46,873 nt of DNA from Chloroflexota bacterium (GTDB taxonomy: Bacteria > Chloroflexota > UBA6077 > CF-72). This document shows positions 17,157 to 25,448 of this stretch, one piece after another; position 1 is the stretch's first letter; the number at the start of each line of letters is the position of its first letter. Position numbers and translations under genes: made by a program. The DNA lies in assembly GCA_019239775.1 (NCBI GenBank), contig JAFAZN010000437.1, positions 1-46,873 on the forward strand, in the 5' to 3' direction. The notes below the pieces were generated by a model. That model saw nothing but the letters and a program-made list of their open reading frames with translations. It did not search any database and was not told the origin of the DNA.

Positions 17157-17729
17157 GTGCAAGTGGCTGATGCCGATTCGCCGAAGCAGCGACTGCTCAG
17201 CGCGGTCATCGCCCACATTCAGCGCTCGGGCATTACCAATCTCAGCCTGCGCGAGCTCGCCGCCGCCATCCGCACCAGCCATCGCATGCTGCTGTACCAC
17301 TTCGGCTCACGCGAGGGGCTGATGGTGGCGGTGGTGCACGTGGTCGAGGACCAGCAGCGCGCATTCCTGGCGGACCTTATCGAGTCCAGTCCACTGGCAG
17401 CGAGAAATGACGTGATGCGGACGATGTGGCAGCGGTTGGCGAACCCACATCTCTGGCCCAACGAACGCCTGTTCTTCGAGCTGTATGTGGCGGCATTGCA
17501 CGAGCGGCCGGGTACCGCGGGAATGTTGGATGACATCGTAGAGGCCTGGGTGCGGCCGATGGTTGTGTTCGCTCGCGAGCGCGGGCTCGATGTGGAGCTT
17601 GCGGAGACTGATACACGCCTGGGTGTGGCGGTCGTTCGCGGGTTGTTACTGGACCTCCTTGCGACTCGGGATCGTGCGGCGGTGGATCGCGCGTTCGAAC
17701 GCTATCTCGCGCTTCTACCGCCCATTTAA
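17157..17729 (+). CDS. TetR-family transcriptional regulator
   Basis: About 190 aa. The N-terminal HTH reads AVIAHIQRSGITNLSLRELA ... HRMLLYHFGSREGLMVAVV, the classical TetR helix-turn-helix. The C-terminal all-alpha ligand domain is typical in size. Start is GTG 17157 or GTG 17163; a longer frame back to 17037 would run through the operator and the divergent gene and is unlikely. It overlaps the convergent MetE-like gene by four bases at the stops. It likely represses itself and the SRPBCC gene. Confidence 0.85.
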   Translation: MQVADADSPKQRLLSAVIAHIQRSGITNLSLRELAAAIRTSHRMLLYHFGSREGLMVAVVHVVEDQQRAFLADLIESSPLAARNDVMRTMWQRLANPHLWPNERLFFELYVAALHERPGTAGMLDDIVEAWVRPMVVFARERGLDVELAETDTRLGVAVVRGLLLDLLATRDRAAVDRAFERYLALLPPI

Positions 17730-18946
17730 GTCCAGAGCTGGTGTGAGGCCAGCTCCGCGCCTTCGGCCAACGCCTTGAGTTTTGCCCAGGCCAGTGATGG
17801 ATGGATGCGTCCGCCCAGTCCGCAATCGGTGCCGGCCATGACGTTTTCGCGGCCAACCAAATTCGCGTACAGCACAATGCGATCGGCGACCAGCTCCGGA
17901 TGCTCCACCACATTCGTCGCGTGCGAAACCACTCCTGGTATCAGGATCTTTCCCGGTGGGAGTTTGACGTCGCGCCAGACTTTCCACTCGTGCTCGTGTC
18001 GAACGTTGCCGGCCTCCACTGAAAACGCGCCGGCGCGCACCGTGAGCAATACGTCGACAATATCGCGCAGCGGAATATCCGTCAGATGCGGACCATGCCA
18101 GCTTCCCCAGCACATGTGGTAGCGCACGCGATCCTCGGGAATTCCCTCAAGTGCATGATTCAATGCGGCAATGGTGATCTGTGCGTACTCGCGATACTGG
18201 TCGACGGTCACCGACGGGTCCATGGCATCCCAGTTTTCAGCCATGCCCGGATCGTCGATTTGCAAGACAAATCCGGCATCGACGATCGCGCGATATTCGG
18301 TCCGCATTGCTGTGGCGATGGCGTACAGGAAGTCTTCTTGAGAGGCGTAATACCGATTTTGCTCGCGGCCGAAACTGCCTGGCGCGACCGAGGTCATAAA
18401 GCCCTCGACACCGGGAGTGTTCGCCAGCGCGGTCCGAAGATTGTCGATATCGGTGCGCAGCGCATCAACACCTTTGTAGGTAATTGGACTGGTGATCTGG
18501 CGCGACATTGGCCGTCGACCACCAGCGAACATTTCGCGATCGATGTCGGCATAGAGCTCAGGAAAGGCCTGGCGGTCACGGCGTTGATAGAAGTCGCGCG
18601 GACCAACGCCTTTCGCTGATTCGGTCTCCTGGTGTGTGCCATTCTCCGGTGGGGGATCCCAGCCGGTGAGCCGCTGCATGACGTAGCTCAGCCAGGCGCC
18701 GTAGTCCGAACGCGTACGCATGGCTTTGCCGTACTCGCCGTCGTTGACGACGTCGATGCCGATCTCACGTTGTTGCTTCACGGCCTCAGCCACGGCACTC
18801 GACAGGCGCTTGTGATGTGCCTCCTCGTTCACCGGTTGGCCTGTCTGCTGCGCGGCGGCGATCTCAGCGTTCAGCTCGAGCAAGTCGTCGGGCCGCGGCA
18901 GCGCTCCCGCGTGCGTGGTCAGAGTGTGCGTTTCACTTCGCTGCAT
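17726..18946 (-). CDS. MetE-like cobalamin-independent methionine synthase family protein
   Basis: The complete 406-aa gene begins MQRSETHTLTTHAGALPRP (ATG 18946; a TTG at 18955 is possible). It has the catalytic MetE fold with all four zinc ligands recognisable: H and C in YHMCWGSWHG, E in SVEAGNVRHEHEW, C in MAGTDCGLGGR. DDPGMAENW and NDGEYGK mark the substrate pocket. It lacks the N-terminal half of true MetE, so its methyl donor is probably not polyglutamyl-folate; that is inferred. Paralogue of the truncated gene at 1-881 and divergent from arsR. Confidence 0.88.
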   Translation of the reverse strand: MQRSETHTLTTHAGALPRPDDLLELNAEIAAAQQTGQPVNEEAHHKRLSSAVAEAVKQQREIGIDVVNDGEYGKAMRTRSDYGAWLSYVMQRLTGWDPPPENGTHQETESAKGVGPRDFYQRRDRQAFPELYADIDREMFAGGRRPMSRQITSPITYKGVDALRTDIDNLRTALANTPGVEGFMTSVAPGSFGREQNRYYASQEDFLYAIATAMRTEYRAIVDAGFVLQIDDPGMAENWDAMDPSVTVDQYREYAQITIAALNHALEGIPEDRVRYHMCWGSWHGPHLTDIPLRDIVDVLLTVRAGAFSVEAGNVRHEHEWKVWRDVKLPPGKILIPGVVSHATNVVEHPELVADRIVLYANLVGRENVMAGTDCGLGGRIHPSLAWAKLKALAEGAELASHQLWT

Positions 18947-18988
18947 GCACGCCAAGCGTACGTGCTGCTGGGCCGCCTCTTATACCAG

Positions 18989-19017
18989 TTGACGTTTGTA
19001 CAAACATGTGTTTGAAT
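18989..19017 (+). promoter_or_regulatory. arsR promoter with overlapping palindromes
   Basis: A -35-like TTGACG (18989-18994) is followed, at 17 bases, by a weak TTGAAT (19012-19017). The spacer holds two overlapping palindromes, GTTTGTACAAAC (18994-19005) and CAAACA-TG-TGTTTG (19001-19014). Position and symmetry suit an ArsR-type autorepressor site. Confidence 0.5.
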
Positions 19018-19024
19018 AAAGTCG

Positions 19025-19342
19025 ATGTGGGCGGGCGATGTCGACGTGGCGCTGCGGGCGCTGGCTGATCCTAATCGGCGGCGCATTCTTGCGGTGGTTC
19101 GAGAGGAGCCGCTTGCCGTAGGCGAGATTGCAAAGGCTGTGGATATGTCCCAGCAAGCCGTGTCGCACCACCTACATGTGCTCCACGATGCCGGACTGGT
19201 CACCGAGCAGCGACAACGCACGCGTCACCTGTTTTTGGTCCGCACCGATGGCCTGCGGGTGGTGCGCGACTTCCTCGACGGCTTCTGGCCCACGCATCTG
19301 GCTGCGCTCAAAGCCGCCGCGGAGGCTGAAGTACGTGGCTGA
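19025..19342 (+). CDS. ArsR-family transcriptional regulator
   Basis: The 105-aa protein is a winged helix: LRALADPNRRRILAVV at the start, then the recognition helix MSQQAVSHHLHVLHDAGLV and wing RQRTRHLFLV. No metal-binding ELCVC-type motif is present, so it is the AHSA1-associated subtype, not an arsenic sensor. Its stop overlaps the GTG start of the next gene by eight bases, a typical arsR-SRPBCC operon. Confidence 0.9.
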   Translation: MWAGDVDVALRALADPNRRRILAVVREEPLAVGEIAKAVDMSQQAVSHHLHVLHDAGLVTEQRQRTRHLFLVRTDGLRVVRDFLDGFWPTHLAALKAAAEAEVRG

Positions 19343-19793
19343 GTTCAGGACCTCGATCGACATCGAGGCGCCGCCGGAGACCGTCTTCGCCCACCTCGTC
19401 ACGCCCGAACGCATGGTGAGTTGGATGGGCGAGCGCGCAGACCTGGAGCCAGTACCCGGCGGCCGGTTCGCCGTCGACATTGGAGGCGTACCGTTTCGCG
19501 GCGAATATCTCGAAGTGGAACAGCCGCATCGCGTGGTGGTGTCGTGGGGTTTGGCCGGCAGTGACGACTTCCCACCCGGCGTCTCGCGGGTGGAGTTCAC
19601 GCTGCAGCCAACGCCGCGCGGCACGACGCTGCATCTGCTCCACACCGGACTCCCCGAATCCCATGCCGCAACACACGGACTCGGCTGGGCGCACTACCTG
19701 TCGCGGTTGCAACACTCCGCTTCCGGCAACCCACCGGGTCCGGATCCAGGCTTTCTCATCTCAAGTCACAACCAGGAGGAAAACGCGGTATGA
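19335..19793 (+). CDS. SRPBCC/AHSA1-type protein
   Basis: The 152-aa protein starts at GTG 19335 (GGAGG nine bases before). It contains IDIEAPPETVFAHLVTPERM, SWMGERADLEPVPGGRF and a C-terminal GLGWAHYLSRL, all standard for the Hsp90-activator-like SRPBCC family. These proteins bind hydrophobic ligands and are usually co-encoded with ArsR regulators, as here. The function is unknown. Confidence 0.88.
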   Translation: MAEFRTSIDIEAPPETVFAHLVTPERMVSWMGERADLEPVPGGRFAVDIGGVPFRGEYLEVEQPHRVVVSWGLAGSDDFPPGVSRVEFTLQPTPRGTTLHLLHTGLPESHAATHGLGWAHYLSRLQHSASGNPPGPDPGFLISSHNQEENAV

Positions 19794-20149
19794 CCGCGCA
19801 AGAACTTGTGAACGCGTACTACACCAGCTGGACCAATGGCGCTTTCGATGAACCGCAATTGCGCAGCATCCTTGCACCGGACCTCGTCTTTGAAGGTCCG
19901 CTGGCTGGACATCGCGTCGGTGCGGATGGCTTTATTCGTGGTGTGGAGAATGTGTCCAAAGCGCTGAAAGCGTTTCGGCTTATTCAGCGGTTGGACAACG
20001 GCAATGAAGTCTCAGTGCTCTACGACTGCGACCTCACGCGACCACCAGGTACGCATCGATTCGCCGAGTTCTTCCGCATCGAAAACGATCGCATCCAGGC
20101 CATCAACCTGCTGTACGACGGAACGGAGTGGCGAAAGCTAACGCCCTGA
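19790..20149 (+). CDS. SnoaL-like / NTF2-fold protein
   Basis: The 119-aa protein has an NTF2-like cone fold: MTAQELVNAYYTSWTNGAFD, ILAPDLVFEGPLAGHRVG, FRIENDRIQAINLLYDGTEW. Members are small isomerases, cyclases or binding proteins. ATG overlaps the stop of the SRPBCC gene by four bases, and AGGAGG precedes it, so it is the third gene of the arsR operon. Confidence 0.8.
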   Translation: MTAQELVNAYYTSWTNGAFDEPQLRSILAPDLVFEGPLAGHRVGADGFIRGVENVSKALKAFRLIQRLDNGNEVSVLYDCDLTRPPGTHRFAEFFRIENDRIQAINLLYDGTEWRKLTP

Positions 20150-20150
20150 G

Positions 20151-21443
20151 TCAGGTTTGCGCCGCGGCAAGCACCCGCACGCGCGCGAGCAGTTGATCCA
20201 GCACTCGGTCCCAGGTGAACCGCTTGGCAGTCGCTCGACCTTCGGTACGCAGGCGCTGCTGCTCGCGGGGGCGGTCCGCGAGGTAGGCCACGTACCAGGC
20301 GGCTTCGGCCGGATCGGCGGTGTCCAGCACCACCGCGTTTTCGAGGTGGCGCGCGTACTCCTCTCCGGTATTTCCGGTGAAAGCCGTGCCACCAGCCGCC
20401 ATCGCCTCGAGTCCAACAAGGCCAAACGGTTCGCGTCCCGAGTTGGCCAGCACCCCGTCGGCGGCGCGATAGAGCACGCGCAGGTCATCGGGAGCAATGA
20501 AGCTGGTGATATTCAACACATCAGCGAAGTCGGCTGCGCCGAGCGCCTGCGCCATTTCCTGCGCACCCGGCTTGTCGACATTGATGTCGCGTACGCGTAG
20601 GCCCAGCGCGCGCGCGTGATCGAGCACCTCACCACCGTGCGCTTCGAGTCCGCCACGTGCAACGAGTCGGACCGGGCGATCCGCGCTTTTCAACTGCGCA
20701 ACAGTCTCGAGCGCGAGTTTCCAACGCTTGTCCGGATCCCAGCGTGCGACCTTCACGAGCAGGGGTCCGTCGCCCAGGTTGTGCCGAATGCAGTCGGCCG
20801 AGTCGTCCGGCGGCGCATCCAACCAGCGGGTGGGGATGCCGTTGGGGATCACGAGCGGATCCACCCCGTAGTTCCACATGACGTGCTTCATGTAGCGGCT
20901 GACCGTGGTAATCGTGGTAGCGAAGTTCAGGCGTGGCCAATCGATGCGATCGAAGCCCATCGTGTTGTTGGCGTTCCACAGTAGTACCGCGTGGCGACGC
21001 AGCCCCGTGTCCCACAGGCGATCGCCGATGCGACACAACGCCTCGGCGGTATGCCATTCCTCACTGAGGATTACCACGCGCTTGCCAGCGCGAATGGCTG
21101 GCGCCGCGAGCTGATCCACCACGAAGTCGACGGTGGAGGTGCTGAAATCGCGCCACTTGCCCTCTTCGCCAGCGTAGACGCCTTCGGGGTGGAACGTGCT
21201 GATCCACTGGCACCAGCGGTGGAGCGTCAGTCGCCCGTCGACGAGCGACTCGTGGCCAGGCAGGTCCGGATCGCCGACGAACACCAGGTGCACGTCGTAC
21301 CCGGTGTCAGCAAGAGCTCGACTCAGCTCGGTGACGCGCACCCCAAGGCCACCTGCACGCGCGTAGACATCGGGTCCCTCGAACGAAAGCACGATGAACA
21401 TCGCATGTTCGGGAGACAGCGGGTCTACGCCGTTGTTACCCAT
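20151..21443 (-). CDS. GT4-type glycosyltransferase
   Basis: The 430-aa protein has a GT-B fold. The N-terminal FIVLSFEGPDVYARAGGLGV with the Gly-rich turn resembles glycogen/starch-synthase-like and GT4 enzymes. The C-terminal Rossmann domain shows VKVARWDPDKRW, the loop VLANSGREPFGLVGLEAMAA (E-x7-E motif) and GGTAFTGNTGEEYA. It transfers a sugar from a nucleotide donor to an unknown acceptor. ATG at 21443 or the internal Met at residue 15 could be the start. It stands alone; its stop faces the SnoaL gene two bases away. Confidence 0.85.
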   Translation of the reverse strand: MGNNGVDPLSPEHAMFIVLSFEGPDVYARAGGLGVRVTELSRALADTGYDVHLVFVGDPDLPGHESLVDGRLTLHRWCQWISTFHPEGVYAGEEGKWRDFSTSTVDFVVDQLAAPAIRAGKRVVILSEEWHTAEALCRIGDRLWDTGLRRHAVLLWNANNTMGFDRIDWPRLNFATTITTVSRYMKHVMWNYGVDPLVIPNGIPTRWLDAPPDDSADCIRHNLGDGPLLVKVARWDPDKRWKLALETVAQLKSADRPVRLVARGGLEAHGGEVLDHARALGLRVRDINVDKPGAQEMAQALGAADFADVLNITSFIAPDDLRVLYRAADGVLANSGREPFGLVGLEAMAAGGTAFTGNTGEEYARHLENAVVLDTADPAEAAWYVAYLADRPREQQRLRTEGRATAKRFTWDRVLDQLLARVRVLAAAQT

Positions 21444-21580
21444 CTAATCTGGTGGTCCTGAACCACTGTAACTGCTCGCCGGCAGAACGACCATCAACGG
21501 TTGCGTTCCGACGCAGCTAATGATGCGAAATGTTCAGCAAACATTAACCTGTGCGCCGCCCCGCTCGCGGCAGACGGTTG

Positions 21581-21737
21581 GGAGGGACAACCCTGTCGAA
21601 GCACGACCCTGGTCAGGAGGACTGAACTCCGTTCGGCAGACGAACTTCGCCCGGAGGACCACCCTTCGGAGGCACAACCCTCTCGGGAGGAACAACCTGT
21701 CGGAAGGAACAGCGGCCCTGGGAGGCGGCGGGAAGGT
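21581..21737. repeat. short degenerate tandem repeat, period about 17-19 bp
   Basis: About eight units resembling GGAGGAACAACCCTCTCGG lie end to end directly after the stop of the ABC gene at 21739. Unit lengths vary. The rest of 21444-21580 holds no recognisable gene. Confidence 0.6.
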
Positions 21738-21738
21738 C

Positions 21739-23565
21739 TTAGCGGTAGGCGGCGGCTTGGATGTTGTACAGCTCGGCGTATTGGCCGCCTCGCGCCATCA
21801 GCTCTTCGTGACTGCCCATTTCCACGAGGCGGGCGCCGTCCAAGACCACGATCAGGTCGGCCATGCGCACCGTGCTGAAGCGGTGTGAGACCAGCACGGT
21901 AATCCGGCCGCTGGCAGGCGGCGCCGTCTGTGCGGCGGCCGCATAGCGTTCGAACAGGGCGTGTTCCGTTTCGGCGTCGAGTGCTGCCGTTGGCTCGTCC
22001 AGCACCAGCAACAATGGCTCGTTGCGCATGAAGCCGCGGGCCAAGGCCAGTTTCTGCCATTGACCGAACGACACCTCGACGCCGCCGGGCCACGTGGGCC
22101 CAAGTTGCGTCTCCAACCCTGAACTCAGTCGCTGGAGAACATCTTCGGCGCCCGCGCGCCCGACCGCGGCAGTAACAGCCGGGATGTCGTCCAGCCGCGG
22201 AACATCGCCAAGCCCGACGGTCTGTTGCGCGCGAAACTCGAAGCGGAAGAAGTCCTGGAATGCGCCGCCGAGTCGCTCGCGCCATTCGTGGGCAGGAATC
22301 CGTCCGAGCGGCCGATCGTCCACGAAGATCGCGCCAGACGTGGGCTCGTACATCTTGGCCAGGAGCTTCACGAGCGTGGTCTTCCCCGCGCCGTTTTCGC
22401 CGACGATGGCGATGACTTTGCCGGCGGGCAGCTCGAGCGAGATGTCCTGCAATACAAGTCGATCCGAGCCCGGGTAGGCGAAGGAGACGTGCTCCAGGCG
22501 AATGCCGCGAAGTAACGTCCGCGGCGCGGGCAGGTCGGCCTGGGCGATCAGTGATGCGGCGTAGTCCTCCAGCCAGGCCAGCCGACGCGAGCCGTCCATC
22601 CAGATGCCGCGCAAGAAGCCGATCTCGCCCACCGTCGCACCGATATAGGCCGACAGGCGCGCGCCCGCGGCGAGTACGAGCAACACGCTGGCAGCCGGGG
22701 CGGCAAGCACAGAAGATACAAAGACAACGGCGCCCACGTACCCCAGGCCGAAGATTGCCCAGGCCAGCGTGTGCCATGCGGCGGACGACCAACGGGTGGC
22801 AGCAATCGGACCGTACCAGCGCTCCCATGCCTCACGCCGCTGAAGCGTGAGCCTCTCGCCGATGCCAGTCACGCGAACTTCCTTGCCGGGCGGCGCGGTG
22901 GTCGCCAGCGTGAACAGGTGGCGCGCCAGCCGATTGAACGGGGCGCCGCGCTCCTGCGCCTTGCGTTCGACCGCCGGCCGCCAGCTTGACGTAAGGACTG
23001 TCGGCAAGGCAAACAGCGCCAGTAGCACCAGGACCGGGTGGATCGAAGCCAGCAGGATCACGGTGACCGCCAGCCGCAGGATCCAGCCGCATGTCGAAAA
23101 CAGCGACATGTACATGTGGTCCAGCACAAAGATCTGGTCGCGTAGGACCGACAGGCGGTCCAGGTATTCGGGCCGTTCCTGGTGGGCGATGGTCGCGATG
23201 CTCGCCTGGAGCCGAGCGACGTGGGATTCAAGAGCGATCGTGACTCGATCTCGAAAACGCCTCGAAAGCCGCGTGCTCAGAACGCGCAGCAACCAGGTGC
23301 CAACGGCTGAGAGCGCGAGCGCGATGGCGGCGACCTGGATCCGCAGTGGATCGTTCTGAAGGATGCCTTGCGCGAGCAGCGCAAGCCACAACGCAAGCAG
23401 CGCATCGGGGAGCGCGGCCAGCAGCGACAGTGCAAAGGACCAGAACATAAGTGACGGCTCGTGACGGAAGCCGAGCTTGCACACGCGCCACATTGCTGGC
23501 AGTGCTGGGGGTAGGTCCTCGATTGGTTGCGGAACCGCGCCATTGCGGATCGATATTTCGCTCAT
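21739..23565 (-). CDS. ABC exporter half-transporter (membrane + ATPase), variant signature
   Basis: The 608-aa protein is an exporter-type fused subunit. The membrane domain (about 30-330, six helices) is followed by the ATPase with Walker A GENGAGKTT, Q-loop AFQDFFRF and Walker B LLLVLDEP. The signature is VSFGQ in place of LSGGQ. A departed signature in one half and a consensus one in the partner is typical of heterodimeric exporters with one degenerate site. Its ATG overlaps the stop of the upstream half-transporter by four bases. The substrate is unknown. Confidence 0.9.
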   Translation of the reverse strand: MSEISIRNGAVPQPIEDLPPALPAMWRVCKLGFRHEPSLMFWSFALSLLAALPDALLALWLALLAQGILQNDPLRIQVAAIALALSAVGTWLLRVLSTRLSRRFRDRVTIALESHVARLQASIATIAHQERPEYLDRLSVLRDQIFVLDHMYMSLFSTCGWILRLAVTVILLASIHPVLVLLALFALPTVLTSSWRPAVERKAQERGAPFNRLARHLFTLATTAPPGKEVRVTGIGERLTLQRREAWERWYGPIAATRWSSAAWHTLAWAIFGLGYVGAVVFVSSVLAAPAASVLLVLAAGARLSAYIGATVGEIGFLRGIWMDGSRRLAWLEDYAASLIAQADLPAPRTLLRGIRLEHVSFAYPGSDRLVLQDISLELPAGKVIAIVGENGAGKTTLVKLLAKMYEPTSGAIFVDDRPLGRIPAHEWRERLGGAFQDFFRFEFRAQQTVGLGDVPRLDDIPAVTAAVGRAGAEDVLQRLSSGLETQLGPTWPGGVEVSFGQWQKLALARGFMRNEPLLLVLDEPTAALDAETEHALFERYAAAAQTAPPASGRITVLVSHRFSTVRMADLIVVLDGARLVEMGSHEELMARGGQYAELYNIQAAAYR

Positions 23566-25355
23566 GCGAGGACCTCGTACGTTGCGCCCTCTTCATCTTC
23601 TGTGGCGGAGAACCGCTGGGCTTGCAGGTCGAACATCGTGTGATAGCGGCCGCCGAGTGCCATCAACTCGGCGTGACTGCCCAGCTCCACAACGCGGCCG
23701 TGCTCCAGGACGCAGATGCGGTCGGCGTGGCGCACCGTCGAGAAGCGATGCGAGATCAAGATTGTGGTGCAGCCGCGTGTGGCAGCAAGAATGCGGTCGA
23801 AGATTTCGGCTTCGCCGCGGACGTCCAGCTGGGCGGTGGGCTCATCGAGCAGCACCAATCCGGCGCCCAGCTGAATCGCACACAATGCCCGCGCCAGGGC
23901 GACGCGTTGCCACTGACCGCCCGACAGATCGGTGCCGTTCGGATAGCCGCGTGCGAGCACGGTGTCCAGCTCAGCCAGGCCGGCCGCGCCCGCTTCGTCG
24001 AGCGCATGGCGCACTACGTCATCGGGTGCTCCCTGGGGTGCCACGTTGTCGCGCAGCGGAAGCTCGAAACGGATGAAGTCCTGGAACACCGCGGTCACCC
24101 GCGCACGCCAGCGCTCCACGTCCAGCTCTCGCAGATCGATCCCATCAACCAGGATCGCACCTGCCTGCGGGTCGTAGAGACGGCACAGCAGCTTGGCGAG
24201 GGTGGTCTTGCCCGCGCCGTTTGGTCCGACGATGGCCAGCGACGAGCCTGCCGGAATCGTGATGTCGAACCCATCCAGGACGTTGGCGCCGCCTGGATAC
24301 GCAAAGCTGACGTCGCGAAAGCGGATCTCTTGCTCGGGCATCCCCGTTGCGGTGCGACTTCCGCTCGCAAGTGCGCCTCGGGCACGCATGGCCGGCCGCA
24401 GGCGCAATACGGCCGCGACGGGAGCCGCGGCGCCATCCACCACCCAGCTAAGGCCGCCGAAGGCGATCATCGAGGCGCCAACGGCACTTTGCGCAAACGT
24501 CACGAGCCGCCCCAGGTCAAGCGAGCCAGATGCAGCGCTGCTGGCCAGTGACCAGAATACGATCAGATTCGCGGCAACCACCAGCAGCACGCTCCACGTC
24601 AGCGGCCGTTCGCGTAGACGCGTTGCGGCGTACTGCAGCTCGTGCAACCGCTTGCGTCGCGTGATGAAGCGGTCCAGAGTCCAGTCGGCCAGGCCGAACG
24701 TGCGCAGCTCCTTGGCCGCGGGTGGATCGACGGCCAGGCGATAGGCGTAGTCCGAGTCGCGCTGCGCCGCACGGACTTCGTCGGTATTGCGATCGCGCCA
24801 GACGGCACTCTCGCGCAGCAACCAGTGCGTTCCGAACCAGGCACCGGCCAGGAGAATGGGCGCCCACCATGCATACGCGAAAAGCACGACGGCCGAGGCA
24901 ACGCCGCCGATCAACTGGACGACCTCGCCGGCGATGAAGTCCATCGACAGTGACAGCGGTGGGCCTGTCATGCCAAGGTCGAAGTCGCGCGCGACGACCA
25001 GATCGCTGGTGAGCTTCGGGTCTTCGAGATGGCCCATACCTGGCGGCCCGACGCATGCCTCAGTCATCTGGTCGTAGAGCCAGGCGGCGGTGCGGTCGCC
25101 GAGATTGGCGCCCACGGCCTGGTGGATGGGATTCAGAATCTGGAGGAGAACGAAGATCACGCCCACCGCGACGAGTGGCCCTGTCAGGCTTTCGGCGTGC
25201 TGGATCGCGCTGACGAGCGCACCCATGGCGATGGCGAACAGGGCTGGCAGCACGCCTCTTGACAGAAGAATGACATACCAGAGAGTTGCTAGCGGCGCGT
25301 CCGCGCGCGGCAACACGCTGGCAAGTTTCCATTCGTTGCGTTCTTTCAGGGGCAT
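23562..25355 (-). CDS. ABC exporter half-transporter (membrane + ATPase)
   Basis: The ~597-aa protein starts at ATG 25355 (MPLKERNEWK; a TTG at 25370 is possible). The membrane domain spans about 25-310. The ATPase carries Walker A GPNGAGKTT, Q-loop VFQDFIRF, canonical signature LSGGQWQRVALARAL, Walker B LVLLDEPTAQLD and switch His ISHRFSTVRHADR. It pairs with the downstream subunit as a heterodimer. Divergent from solA across about 90 bases; no regulator is adjacent. Confidence 0.9.
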   Translation of the reverse strand: MPLKERNEWKLASVLPRADAPLATLWYVILLSRGVLPALFAIAMGALVSAIQHAESLTGPLVAVGVIFVLLQILNPIHQAVGANLGDRTAAWLYDQMTEACVGPPGMGHLEDPKLTSDLVVARDFDLGMTGPPLSLSMDFIAGEVVQLIGGVASAVVLFAYAWWAPILLAGAWFGTHWLLRESAVWRDRNTDEVRAAQRDSDYAYRLAVDPPAAKELRTFGLADWTLDRFITRRKRLHELQYAATRLRERPLTWSVLLVVAANLIVFWSLASSAASGSLDLGRLVTFAQSAVGASMIAFGGLSWVVDGAAAPVAAVLRLRPAMRARGALASGSRTATGMPEQEIRFRDVSFAYPGGANVLDGFDITIPAGSSLAIVGPNGAGKTTLAKLLCRLYDPQAGAILVDGIDLRELDVERWRARVTAVFQDFIRFELPLRDNVAPQGAPDDVVRHALDEAGAAGLAELDTVLARGYPNGTDLSGGQWQRVALARALCAIQLGAGLVLLDEPTAQLDVRGEAEIFDRILAATRGCTTILISHRFSTVRHADRICVLEHGRVVELGSHAELMALGGRYHTMFDLQAQRFSATEDEEGATYEVLA

Positions 25356-25448
25356 CGATCGGTGCGACAACCGTACCGAAAACGGGTTGCGACCCGCAGG
25401 TTGCAGCGCCCGAACGGCTGGGCCACGGATGCGCTAGCGTAAGCGACG

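Noticed and set aside
21494..22828. 444-codon minus-strand frame
   Set aside because: It overlaps the ABC transporter gene in another frame; the ABC frame has all family motifs.
23451..24551. 366-codon plus-strand frame
   Set aside because: It is antisense to the ABC transporter pair with no recognisable domain.
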